Below are positions 1-7,650 of a stretch of 28,705 nucleotides of DNA, in pieces. A program made the translations under genes and the position numbers. Location of the stretch: NCBI GenBank assembly GCA_023409835.1, contig JAEYQV010000093.1, positions 1 through 28,705 on the forward strand, in the 5' to 3' direction. The stretch comes from Bacillota bacterium. Its GTDB lineage: Bacteria; Bacillota; Clostridia; Lachnospirales; Lachnospiraceae. The notes beneath the pieces are model-generated. The model made no database searches. It had not been told where the DNA came from and worked only from the letters and a program-made list of their open reading frames with translations. Numbering within the stretch: the stretch's first letter is position 1; each line of letters begins with the position of its first letter.

Positions 1-2
1 AA

Positions 3-1556
3 GAAAACCTGGTGTTACATCTGAAATTTGACGGTGATCTTAACGACGCCTCCGGCAATGGAAATAATGCAGAATGTTCTTATGGTAAGATAACCTATAC
101 GGATGGAATTTTTGGGCAGGCAGCAGTGTTTAACGGTAAGAGCTATGCCGAAATTGCGAGTAACGCAACACTGGATCTGAACAATTTTACGATTTCCCTA
201 TGGGCATATAAGACAAAGAATTTTAATTATGACATACGGATTCCTTACTTGTATAAGGAAGAGGATGAGAACAGCTGGGCCACTCCGTATTCTATTTATG
301 AGATGGCCGACAATATGCCGATGATATATCTGCATGATACTGCGGATAGTACGGAAATGGACCAATTTACGGTAACGGGCAATCCGATCGACGTCCGTAA
401 ATGGTTTCTGCTGACGGCTACCTATAATGGTTCGGAGGTCAGGCTTTACGAGAATGGTACCATGATGAAGAAGGTCTCCGTTACCGGTGATCCTGCAGAC
501 ACTATCGGAAAGCTGTATATTGGCATGATGGGGGGCGATTATTACTATAACGGATATATAGATGATCTCAGAATTTATGACCGGGGCTTATCCGCCGGAG
601 AGGTTGCTAAGCTATATGAAACCGGACTTGAGGCGAAACCGGAGTTCCTGACACAGAAGGATGATCTGGTGGCACATTATAAATTTAACGGAGATACGAA
701 GGACTCCTCCGCCTATGGTAATGATGCAGAGCTGGTTACCGGCAAGGTGACCTTCGTTGAGGGTAAAAACGGGAAGGCTGCTAAATTTAATAATAATACT
801 TATTTGGAGGTTCTGAACAAGGAATGTCTGGAGTTTGACCAGGGCTTTACAATGACCGGCTGGATTATTGATTACAAGGCAAATACCACAATGGCCCTGT
901 TCAACAAGACGGGTGCAAGCACTACGGACAATTCGGACTATTATGCCTACCAGTTCAGAATATGGGATGATACCTACGACTTTAACTATATCCCCTTCGG
1001 ATGGCAGACCGGAATAGAGACTGCCAGGTATGGCTTCGAGGATACCAATATCAATAAGTGGACTCATGTGGCTGTTACCTTTGACACCGAAGAGTTCCGT
1101 TGGTACATCAACGGAAAAATGGTACAGAAGGAGGAGATTTCTGATTATAATGGAAGCAGTATTGCCCATTCCAGCGGGAACTTAACGATTGGTACCGATG
1201 GTGAGTACTTCTTTGAAGGTGCTATTGATGAGCTAAAGCTATATAACTATAAGCTGTCTGCAGAGGAAGTGGCAGCAGATTACGGCAGAGTTGACAGTTT
1301 GTCCATCAGTGCTGGGAACCAGAAGAGCATAAAGTCGTTGAAAACAAAGAACACCGTTACCCTTGAAGTAAACAGAAAATATATCGATACCGGAAAGAGT
1401 ACCAAGCTTACCTCCGGTGTGACCTTTAAATCCTCCAATTCGAAGGTATTCAAGGTAAGTAAGACCGGTGTGATTACGGCAGTCAAGAAGGGAACCGCGA
1501 ACCTGACCATCAGTCATGGAGCGATCTCGAAGACATATAAGGTTACAGTAAAATAG
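3..1556 (+). CDS. Secreted/surface protein with two LamG-like domains and a C-terminal Big_2 domain (5' partial)
   Basis: The reading frame is open to the window edge, so the N-terminus and any signal peptide are missing. The first in-frame GTG at 12 lies inside a conserved LamG strand and is not a real start. Two concanavalin A/LamG-like modules of about 200 residues follow each other. Both begin with a LVxHxKFxGD motif followed by GNxAE and both end with GxIDxLxxYxxxLSAxEVAxxY. The last 90 residues form a bacterial Ig-like fold (Big_2 type) with the typical pattern SSNSKVFKVSKTGVITAVKKG. LamG modules of this kind usually bind carbohydrate and sit on secreted glycosidases or surface proteins. 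Any catalytic domain would lie upstream of the window, so the substrate is unknown. A terminator follows. The domain call is secure; the function is not. Confidence 0.8.
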   Translation, partial: ENLVLHLKFDGDLNDASGNGNNAECSYGKITYTDGIFGQAAVFNGKSYAEIASNATLDLNNFTISLWAYKTKNFNYDIRIPYLYKEEDENSWATPYSIYEMADNMPMIYLHDTADSTEMDQFTVTGNPIDVRKWFLLTATYNGSEVRLYENGTMMKKVSVTGDPADTIGKLYIGMMGGDYYYNGYIDDLRIYDRGLSAGEVAKLYETGLEAKPEFLTQKDDLVAHYKFNGDTKDSSAYGNDAELVTGKVTFVEGKNGKAAKFNNNTYLEVLNKECLEFDQGFTMTGWIIDYKANTTMALFNKTGASTTDNSDYYAYQFRIWDDTYDFNYIPFGWQTGIETARYGFEDTNINKWTHVAVTFDTEEFRWYINGKMVQKEEISDYNGSSIAHSSGNLTIGTDGEYFFEGAIDELKLYNYKLSAEEVAADYGRVDSLSISAGNQKSIKSLKTKNTVTLEVNRKYIDTGKSTKLTSGVTFKSSNSKVFKVSKTGVITAVKKGTANLTISHGAISKTYKVTVK

Positions 1557-1642
1557 CTATTGGGGATTTTTAAATAGATAGTTTGGCTTGTTTGGGAGTA
1601 AAGTAAAACCGGAAGTCTGCTTGTGGCAGCTGACCACTAAGC

Positions 1643-1690
1643 AAAATAAGGAGAGGTGCCTTCGTCTTGAAGGTACCCCTCCTTATTTTT
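1643..1690 (+). terminator. Rho-independent terminator, probably bidirectional
   Basis: A long inverted repeat pairs AAAATAAGGAG and GGTGCCTTC with GAAGGTACC and CTCCTTATTTT around a short TCTT loop, with a single mismatch, and a T-run follows. It closes the LamG gene. An A-rich left flank means it could also terminate on the minus strand. The rest of 1557-1797 shows no gene. Confidence 0.85.
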
Positions 1691-1780
1691 GTGGTAACTG
1701 GGTACCATCCGCATACGATGTCAGCATCGAGACAGGTAAGGATAAGCTCCTTGTTAACTCCTGATTCACCATTGAAAACA

Positions 1781-1809
1781 TTGGATAATATTTTATTGTG
1801 TGCTATAAT
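1781..1809 (+). promoter_or_regulatory. SigA-type promoter for the panE-like gene
   Basis: TTGGAT at 1781-1786 is followed after 17 bp by TATAAT at 1804-1809, with the extended -10 dinucleotide TG at 1801-1802. It lies about 43 bp upstream of the chosen start codon and after the terminator, so the downstream gene starts its own transcript. Confidence 0.75.
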
Positions 1810-1851
1810 AAATTAAAATTTATATTATACTACATACAAAGGGTGACTAAT

Positions 1852-2787
1852 ATGGAGCATCAAAGTAAGACTGAAATAAAAACTGTAGCAATAATCGGAT
1901 TGGGTGCGTTGGGCATCCTCTTTGGAAAGCAACTGGCGAAGGGAATGCCTAAGGAAAGCTTGAGGATCATCGCGGATGAAGATCGAATCCGCCGATATGA
2001 GCAGGATGGTATATATTGCAACGGGGAGTTATGTGACTTTCATTATGTGAAGCCGGAGGATATCACTACTCCTGTCGACCTTGTGATATTTACTACAAAA
2101 TTTCAGGGGTTAAAAGAAGCAATCGAGGCTGTGAAAAACCAGGTGGGAGAGAATACGATTATCCTGTCTGCTTTAAACGGAATCTCCAGTGAAACGATTA
2201 TCGGTGAGACCTATGGAATGGATAAGCTGCTTTACTGTGTAGCACAGGGGATGGATGCTGTGAAGGAAGGAAATCAGCTGACGTACCACAATAAGGGGAT
2301 GCTTGTATTCGGTGAAAATGAGAAGGATCTGCTGTCACCGAGAGTGAAGGCGGTAGCAGACTTCTTTGACCGGATGCAGCTCCCGTACCAGATTGACCTG
2401 GATATGAAGAAGCGCTTATGGGGTAAATTTATGCTGAATGTCGGTGTAAATCAGACCGTTGCCGTTTATGAAGGAAGCTATGAAATCATCCAGAAGGAAG
2501 GCACGGCCAGGGATAAGATGATTGCCGCCATGAGAGAGGTCATCCGGTTGTCAGAGCCGGAGGGTATTAAGCTGGGAGAGGAGGACCTTGCTTATTGGCT
2601 TACAGTGCTCAGTGGCTTGAATAGAGAAGGGAAACCCTCCATGCGTCAGGATCTGGAGGCCGGAAGACGGAGTGAGGTAGAGCTGTTTGCCGGTACGGTG
2701 ATAAAGCTAGGTAGGAAATATGGCATTGATACACCGGTAAACCAGGAATTTTATGATAAGATTACCGAGATGGAAGGCAGAAACTAG
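1852..2787 (+). CDS. panE: 2-dehydropantoate 2-reductase family protein (ketopantoate reductase-like)
   Basis: The 311-residue product has the ApbA/PanE layout. An N-terminal Rossmann fold carries the dinucleotide motif IIGLGALGILFG near residue 14, and a helical C-terminal domain contains the conserved substrate-side sequence KKRLWGKFMLNVGVNQTVAV. The family reduces ketopantoate to pantoate with NADPH in coenzyme A synthesis, but many clostridial paralogues have other 2-oxoacid substrates. No other pantothenate gene is nearby, so the exact substrate is inference. The frame extends upstream to a GTG at 1798, but that codon overlaps the promoter -10 region. The ATG at 1852 has AAAGGGTG about 7 bases upstream and gives the usual family length, so it was chosen. 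Confidence 0.8.
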   Translation: MEHQSKTEIKTVAIIGLGALGILFGKQLAKGMPKESLRIIADEDRIRRYEQDGIYCNGELCDFHYVKPEDITTPVDLVIFTTKFQGLKEAIEAVKNQVGENTIILSALNGISSETIIGETYGMDKLLYCVAQGMDAVKEGNQLTYHNKGMLVFGENEKDLLSPRVKAVADFFDRMQLPYQIDLDMKKRLWGKFMLNVGVNQTVAVYEGSYEIIQKEGTARDKMIAAMREVIRLSEPEGIKLGEEDLAYWLTVLSGLNREGKPSMRQDLEAGRRSEVELFAGTVIKLGRKYGIDTPVNQEFYDKITEMEGRN

Positions 2788-2834
2788 TCAACATTAATAT
2801 AATAAAAGGATACAATTTATTGGGAGGGGAATGA

Positions 2835-3194
2835 ATGGGTTGCTTAGGAAACATAATCTGGTTTATATGCGGCGGCTTTTTCAGCGGTATGACCTGGCTG
2901 CTGGTAGGCTGCATATGGTGTATCACAATAATTGGGATCCCGATCGGAGTCCAATGCTTTAAATTCGCCAGCCTCAGTTTCTTTCCGTTTGGGAAGGAAG
3001 TCGAGTATGGCGGAGGAGCAGGCTCCCTGGTTCTGAATATTCTATGGTTAATCTTTACCGGAATACCTCTGGCCATCGAATCGGCAATATTCGGAATTAT
3101 TCTATGTATTACGATCATAGGGATACCCTTTGGCAAGCAGCATTTTAAAATTGCAAAGCTGGCCTTGATGCCCTTTGGCTCAACGGTAAAATAA
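2835..3194 (+). CDS. yccF: YccF domain inner-membrane protein
   Basis: The 119-residue, very hydrophobic protein is an internal duplication. The pattern CITIIGIPxGxQxFKxAxLxxxPFG occurs twice, near residues 30-52 and 91-115, each after a hydrophobic helix pair. This two-fold YccF (DUF307) repeat and this length are typical of the family, whose biochemical role is unknown; it is a small integral membrane protein. The start is supported by GGGAGGGG at 2822-2829, five bases before ATG. It follows the panE-like gene by 47 bp on the same strand with no clear terminator between, so the two may be co-transcribed. A weak terminator follows. Confidence 0.88.
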   Translation: MGCLGNIIWFICGGFFSGMTWLLVGCIWCITIIGIPIGVQCFKFASLSFFPFGKEVEYGGGAGSLVLNILWLIFTGIPLAIESAIFGIILCITIIGIPFGKQHFKIAKLALMPFGSTVK

Positions 3195-3207
3195 ACCGTT
3201 CCATGCA

Positions 3208-3252
3208 AGGGGCTGCAGCACTAAAAATGCAGGAGCCCTATCAATTGTTTTT
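3208..3252 (+). terminator. Probable terminator after yccF
   Basis: AGGG and CTGCA at 3208-3217 pair with TGCAG and CCCT at 3228-3239 across a small internal loop, and a TTGTTTTT stretch follows about five bases on. The stem is imperfect, so termination may be partial. Confidence 0.5.
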
Positions 3253-3269
3253 ATTATTATGACGATATA

Positions 3270-3394
3270 TAGAGCAGGAGAGAGTCTTTGAATACAGACT
3301 TACTAAATACCTGTAAACCCCCGATAATTAGGGGAAATTGGGCGAAGTCACAATAATCCTATTTGAGTTATAGGATTATTTAGTAACTTTTTTT
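3270..3394 (+). ncRNA. Candidate small RNA or leader RNA upstream of the NADH dehydrogenase
   Basis: Between the yccF terminator and the ndh promoter lies an apparent independent transcript. A weak promoter is possible (TTGTTT at 3245, TATAGA at 3268, 17 bp apart). Three stem-loops follow: AGTCT/AGACT at 3283-3300, CCCC/GGGG at 3319-3334, and a strong terminator at 3346-3394. No ORF with a ribosome site is seen. It does not match a riboswitch class that I recognise. It could be a small RNA, or a 5' leader whose terminator controls read-through into ndh. Confidence 0.4.
3346..3394 (+). terminator. Strong intrinsic terminator upstream of ndh
   Basis: The perfect 11-bp stem AATAATCCTAT/ATAGGATTATT (3352-3362 and 3370-3380) is extended by AGTCAC/GTAACT with one mismatch and a two-base bulge. 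It is followed directly by a run of at least six T. No annotated gene ends just before it, which is why a small RNA or attenuated leader is suspected. Confidence 0.8.
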
Positions 3395-3415
3395 CTAGCC
3401 AAAAAAGAACCCCTA

Positions 3416-3424
3416 TGATATAAT
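3416..3424 (+). promoter_or_regulatory. Extended -10 promoter for the EET-type operon
   Basis: TGATATAAT at 3416-3424 is a perfect extended -10 element. No good -35 sits at the normal distance. It lies 92 bp upstream of the ndh start codon and just after the terminator, so it would drive the operon independently of the upstream leader. Confidence 0.65.
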
Positions 3425-3515
3425 TAAAACGTCGAAATAAAAGATTGTGATTAATTTGACAGAGACGTATAAGAATGAAGCGAAGGAAGTAAATATATTC
3501 TTAAAAGGAGCCGCT

Positions 3516-5612
3516 ATGGAGAAGAAAATTGTTATCGTCGGTGCCGGATACGCCGGTATTCTGACAGCAAAAAAATTAGCGAAAAAGTTAAAAAAATATA
3601 ATGATATTAGTATCACGATTATTGATAAAAATCCCTTCCATACAATGCTCACTGAGTTACATGAAGTAGCTGCGGGCCGTGTTGACGAGGACAGTATCAA
3701 GATCAGTTTGAAGAAGGTGTTTGCGGGTCGCAGGGTCAATGTTAAGCTTGATACGGTAACCTCAATTGATTTTAACAGTAAGAAGGTCGTGGGAACGCAG
3801 GAGACCTATCCCTATGATTATCTGGTACTGGCAGCAGGCTCTAAGCCTACCTTCTTTGGAATACCGGGAGCAGAGGAGCATACGAAGAAGCTCTGGTCCT
3901 ATGATGATGCCGTAAATCTTCGTGAGCATATCCATAACATGTTCCGTACGGCTTCCCGTGAACCGAAAGCAGAAGAGAGAAGAAGACTTCTTACCTTCTA
4001 TGTTGTAGGTGCCGGCTTTACCGGTGTTGAAATGGTCGGTGAATTGGCAGAATATGTTCCGATACTTTGTGAAAACTATGGCATTAGCAGGGATGAAGTT
4101 ACCTTAGTTAATGTCGATGGCTTAAGCAGAGCAATTCCGAACCTTACAGAGAAGCTCTCGGATAAGGTGGCAAAGCGTCTGAATAAGATGGGTGTTAAGC
4201 TTGTTCTTAATACCTTTGTATCCGCAGTCGGAGAGGATTTCATAGACTTAAAACAGAATGATAAGGTTACCCGTTATTCCTGTGGTACTGTCATCTGGGC
4301 AGCCGGGATCCAGAGCGCGGATATTACCAAGGACGCCGGTACTACACTGGAGCTCCAGCGTGGCGGCCGTATTCAGGTGGACAATTACTTACGCTCCACA
4401 AAGGATCAGAGCGTCTATGTTATCGGTGATAATATGTACTTTATCGCGGAGGGGGAAGAACGTCCGGTTCCTCAGATGGTTGAGAACTGTGAGCAAAGCT
4501 CTGCTACCTGTGCGCATAATATTGTAAATTCCATTACCGGCAAAGGTGAGTTGGAGGAATACAAGCCATCCTTCCACGGGGTTATGGTGTGCATCGGCGG
4601 ACGTTACGGTGTTGCCCATGTAGGCTTGCCCGGACGCTTCTTCAGCCTGCCGTCCTTCCTCGCTATGTTTGCAAAGCATTTTATTAATATTATATATTTC
4701 ATCCAGGTACTTGGCTGGAATAAGATCTTCAACTATGTGAAGCATGAGTTCTTTACGATTCGCAATCGCAGAAGCTTTGTCGGAGGACATTTCTCCAACC
4801 GTACACCGAGCTTTTTGTTAGTTGCTCTGAGAGTATGGCTTGGTGCCGTATGGGTATTCGAAGGTATCATGAAGATCGTTGAGGGCTGGTTTAAGAGTCC
4901 GAAGCTGCAGGGCTTCTTCGGCGGTGCAAATGCCTGGTATGACAGTATCTTAAATCCCGCCACAGGCAATACTGCTCCTACGGATGCAGTAACCTCCGCA
5001 ACTACAGCAGCTGCAGAAACTGCAGTTAAGGCTGTTTCCATGGTTTCCCATGCGGCAGCTAAGGTGATTACCGTTGCCGCTGACGCAGTTTCCGGAGCTA
5101 CCGGCGCAGCTGATGCAGTGGGTGGTGCAGCAACTGCCGGAGCAAGCGGTGCCGGTTCTGTCGGTACTGTAATACTTAACTTCAATTTCCTGGGATTATT
5201 TAGGACTATTTTCGTATCCGGTAAGGAGCTGGCTCATTCGGCAATCAGTGATTATGCCTTTAAGCTGGATGTACCGTTAATGAATTGGTTTGTTGATAAA
5301 TTAATTTTACCTTATAACGGTGTACAGATGTTTATGCAGGTGTTCATCGTTATCGCAGAGATTGCAATCGGTCTTGCTCTTATTGGTGGACTGTTTACAA
5401 CGCCTGCGGCTGCCTTTTCACTGATTTTACAGTTTATGTTTGTTTGTACAACCGGTCTGTATCTCGGTACCTTCTGGATGATTTTTGCCGGAATCGCTGT
5501 GCTGATTGGTGCAGGCAGAACCTTTGGTCTTGACTATTATGTAATGCCCGGCCTGAAGAGTTGGTGGAAGAAATTACCGTTTGTAAGAAAGTTGTATATT
5601 TATAATGACTAA
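3516..5612 (+). CDS. ndh2: Type II NADH dehydrogenase fused to a DoxX-like membrane domain, EET type, with two ApbE-target-like motifs
   Basis: The 698-residue protein starts at ATG 3516 (AAAGGAG five bases upstream); the in-frame ATG at 3447 lacks such a site. Residues 1-400 are a two-dinucleotide-fold flavoprotein: FAD motif GAGYAG at 9-14, NADH motif GAGFTGVEM at 165-173, and the FAD-closing VIGDNM at 302-307. Family members oxidise NADH in the cytoplasm and reduce quinone. Residues 379-408 form the hydrophobic membrane-docking segment. Then comes a four-helix DoxX-like region (helices near 431-452, 604-627, 630-649, 650-667). The helix 1-2 loop is Ala/Thr-rich and holds DAVTSAT (490-496) and DAVSGAT (523-529), both close to the motif that ApbE flavinylates on Thr. 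Arg/Lys-rich flanks on the cytoplasmic sides place this loop outside. It overlaps the next gene by 8 bp. Flavinylation is inference. Confidence 0.88.
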   Translation: MEKKIVIVGAGYAGILTAKKLAKKLKKYNDISITIIDKNPFHTMLTELHEVAAGRVDEDSIKISLKKVFAGRRVNVKLDTVTSIDFNSKKVVGTQETYPYDYLVLAAGSKPTFFGIPGAEEHTKKLWSYDDAVNLREHIHNMFRTASREPKAEERRRLLTFYVVGAGFTGVEMVGELAEYVPILCENYGISRDEVTLVNVDGLSRAIPNLTEKLSDKVAKRLNKMGVKLVLNTFVSAVGEDFIDLKQNDKVTRYSCGTVIWAAGIQSADITKDAGTTLELQRGGRIQVDNYLRSTKDQSVYVIGDNMYFIAEGEERPVPQMVENCEQSSATCAHNIVNSITGKGELEEYKPSFHGVMVCIGGRYGVAHVGLPGRFFSLPSFLAMFAKHFINIIYFIQVLGWNKIFNYVKHEFFTIRNRRSFVGGHFSNRTPSFLLVALRVWLGAVWVFEGIMKIVEGWFKSPKLQGFFGGANAWYDSILNPATGNTAPTDAVTSATTAAAETAVKAVSMVSHAAAKVITVAADAVSGATGAADAVGGAATAGASGAGSVGTVILNFNFLGLFRTIFVSGKELAHSAISDYAFKLDVPLMNWFVDKLILPYNGVQMFMQVFIVIAEIAIGLALIGGLFTTPAAAFSLILQFMFVCTTGLYLGTFWMIFAGIAVLIGAGRTFGLDYYVMPGLKSWWKKLPFVRKLYIYND

Positions 5613-6582
5613 TTCTATGAATAAGATGGATGACAACAATGGAATAAAGTACGATGAGGCCTTAGAGCTTGTGAAAACGGAAATGGAGCATACCCTATCC
5701 AGATCACCGATCATCATCCGTGAATATACCAGACATCTGCTGGCTTCGCAGGGTAAATTCATTCGGGCAATCTCCGTAATTACTGCTGCCGAGGATAAAG
5801 AGGGTATGGTTCATCCGAATGCAATCAAGCTGGCAGCGGCAATCGAGCTTGTACATCTGGCTTCCCTGGTACATGACGATATTATTGATAATGCGGATCT
5901 ACGCAGAGGAAATATTACCCTGCAGAAGAAATACGGTAGACGCACCGCGGTGATCTGCGGTGATTACCTTTTAAGTGTTGCATTGAACATGGCTGCCTCC
6001 TGCAGCAATAAGCAGGACTACTTAGAGCTTGAGCTTCATGATTATGTAGGCAGGGTGTGTCTCGGCGAACTAAATCAGCATATTAATAATAACAACCTGA
6101 ATTTATCGATTTATCAATATTTTAAGATTATTTCCGGTAAGACAGCCGCACTATTTGAGGCTTCCTTCCTGGCAGGCGCTATTGCTTCGGGAATCAGGGG
6201 CAAGGAGCTTAATCTCTATCGACAGCTGGGCTTTGAGATCGGTATGATTTTTCAATTGACTGACGATTGTATGGATTTTGAGAATACCCGTGCGGAGGCA
6301 GAGAAGCCGGTGCAATCGGATTATGAGCAGGGGGTTATTACCCTACCTCTGATCCATGCTCTCTCCGAACTAGGAGATTTCAAAGCTAAGGCCGGGCAGA
6401 GTGGTGTTACAAGGCAGGAGATTAACGAAGCGGTTGCTAAAACCGGAGGATTACCCTTCACCCGTATGGTTGTAAAGAAATACTATAACAAGGCTGCCAA
6501 GCTGATTGAGCAGCTGGATGCTGCCGACGATAAGAAGGAGAAGCTTAGCCTGATCCTGAAGAAAGCCTCCCGTCTGGCGTAA
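5605..6582 (+). CDS. dmkB: Polyprenyl diphosphate synthase (DmkB-like)
   Basis: The 325-residue protein is a trans-isoprenyl diphosphate synthase. The first Asp-rich motif is LVHDDIIDNADLRRG near residues 88-102, and the second is QLTDDCMDF near residues 212-220. It would extend allylic diphosphates with isopentenyl diphosphate to make the side chain of a quinone. The usual GGKRLRP motif near the N-terminus is degenerate here (QGKFIRA), which is unusual but does not remove the catalytic aspartates. The ATG overlaps the end of ndh2 by 8 bp and has no strong ribosome site, so translational coupling is likely. In-frame ATGs at 5617 and 5626 are possible alternatives. With the UbiA gene that follows, it fits the demethylmenaquinone branch of flavin-based EET loci. 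Confidence 0.85.
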   Translation: MTNSMNKMDDNNGIKYDEALELVKTEMEHTLSRSPIIIREYTRHLLASQGKFIRAISVITAAEDKEGMVHPNAIKLAAAIELVHLASLVHDDIIDNADLRRGNITLQKKYGRRTAVICGDYLLSVALNMAASCSNKQDYLELELHDYVGRVCLGELNQHINNNNLNLSIYQYFKIISGKTAALFEASFLAGAIASGIRGKELNLYRQLGFEIGMIFQLTDDCMDFENTRAEAEKPVQSDYEQGVITLPLIHALSELGDFKAKAGQSGVTRQEINEAVAKTGGLPFTRMVVKKYYNKAAKLIEQLDAADDKKEKLSLILKKASRLA

Positions 6583-6625
6583 CGTAAATCAAATGCTTTA
6601 AGCATTAAGTAACGTAAGGATGGGT

Positions 6626-7531
6626 ATGGCGATGCTAAAAAGATTTTTAGATTATGTTGAGATAAGGACAAAGATAACAAGTACCTTTGCTTTTCTGATG
6701 TCGGTGGCGTATCTTGTCTATCAAAAGAACCAGGTGAAATGGGGATTGACCCTGCTATTCTTCGCTGCGATGTTTCTGTTTGATTTGACTACAACGGCCA
6801 TTAACAATTATATAGATACCAAGAATAATCACCAGACATTACAATTTAAGAGGCGGACAGCGCTGGTTATCATCTATGCTTTATTCCTGACCGGTGCAGG
6901 TCTGGGTCTGCACCTGGCTTATCGGACGGATGTGGTAGTTCTTCTGGCCGGTGGTTTATGCTTCTTATGCGGTGTATTTTATACCTATGGACCGGTTCCG
7001 ATCTCAAGGATGCCGCTCGGTGAAGTTCTTTCCGGACTGTTTTACGGACTGTTGATACCGTTCATTATTCTTTATATCAACCTGCCGACCGGAACCTTCC
7101 TGACGTTGAACCTAAGTATGGAGACGATTTCCTTAGAGCTCCGGATGATTCCGCTGCTAGGCTTACTGCTACTTGCGGTCATACCGTTTTGTACGACAGC
7201 AAATATCATGCTGGCGAATAATATCTGTGATCTGGAGAAGGATATTGCAGTAAAAAGGCATACCCTGCCTTACTATATCGGCAGGAAAGCCCTTCCCCTG
7301 TTTACCGGACTGTATTATATCTGCTATGCAGCTGTTATTATTATGGTGATTATGAGAATTCTGTCTCCGATATGCCTGTTATCCTTAATAAGCATCATCC
7401 CGGTACAGAAAAATATCAAGTGCTTCCTTCAGAAGCAGGAGAAGGCCACCACCTTTATGATGGCAATTAAGAACTATATTATCATCATGGGATCAGTGGT
7501 TTTGCTGATTTTTATCAGTGCATTTTTTTAG
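6626..7531 (+). CDS. dmkA: UbiA-family prenyltransferase (DmkA-like, 1,4-dihydroxy-2-naphthoate prenyltransferase type)
   Basis: This is a polytopic protein of about 301 residues with eight or nine hydrophobic helices. It has the two UbiA Asp-containing loops: NNYIDTKNN near residue 60 and NNICDLEKDIAVKRHTLP near residues 193-210. The family transfers a polyprenyl chain to an aromatic acceptor within the membrane. Next to a polyprenyl synthase and a type II NADH dehydrogenase, the likely product is a demethylmenaquinone for the electron transfer chain. No menaquinone ring-forming genes are in the window, so the DHNA source is unknown. Of three close start codons (6620, 6626, 6632), 6626 has AAGGA at the best spacing; 6620 lies directly on that ribosome site. 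It follows dmkB by 43 bp and is probably in the same transcript. Confidence 0.82.
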   Translation: MAMLKRFLDYVEIRTKITSTFAFLMSVAYLVYQKNQVKWGLTLLFFAAMFLFDLTTTAINNYIDTKNNHQTLQFKRRTALVIIYALFLTGAGLGLHLAYRTDVVVLLAGGLCFLCGVFYTYGPVPISRMPLGEVLSGLFYGLLIPFIILYINLPTGTFLTLNLSMETISLELRMIPLLGLLLLAVIPFCTTANIMLANNICDLEKDIAVKRHTLPYYIGRKALPLFTGLYYICYAAVIIMVIMRILSPICLLSLISIIPVQKNIKCFLQKQEKATTFMMAIKNYIIIMGSVVLLIFISAFF

Positions 7532-7650
7532 GCTACAGTTTGGAAAAAACAGTGGCCGATTTACAAACCCAATCAGGTTTATTCTTCCGGTTAACCCTGC
7601 CGGATTGTAATAAAGATAAACTATTTCACTATCATTAAAGGAGAAAATTT

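Noticed and set aside
12..14. GTG at 12 as start of the LamG gene
   Set aside because: The codon lies inside the conserved LVxHxKFxGD strand of the first LamG module, and the frame is open upstream to the window edge.
612..1510. Minus-strand ORFs opposite the LamG gene
   Set aside because: They have no ribosome sites or recognisable domains and lie opposite a clear coding region.
1693..1764. Short peptide-like frame GNWVPSAYDVSIETGKDK that ends at a TGA
   Set aside because: It has natural-looking codons and could be a remnant of a deleted gene, but no start, ribosome site or homologue could be recognised in 24 codons.
2762..3208. Minus-strand ORF opposite yccF
   Set aside because: It is the antisense of a strongly patterned YccF repeat, and its sequence has no domain of its own.
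4733..5185. Minus-strand Ala/Pro-rich ORF opposite the NDH-2 loop
   Set aside because: Its composition is explained by antisense reading of GCA/GCT-rich codons; it has no ribosome site.
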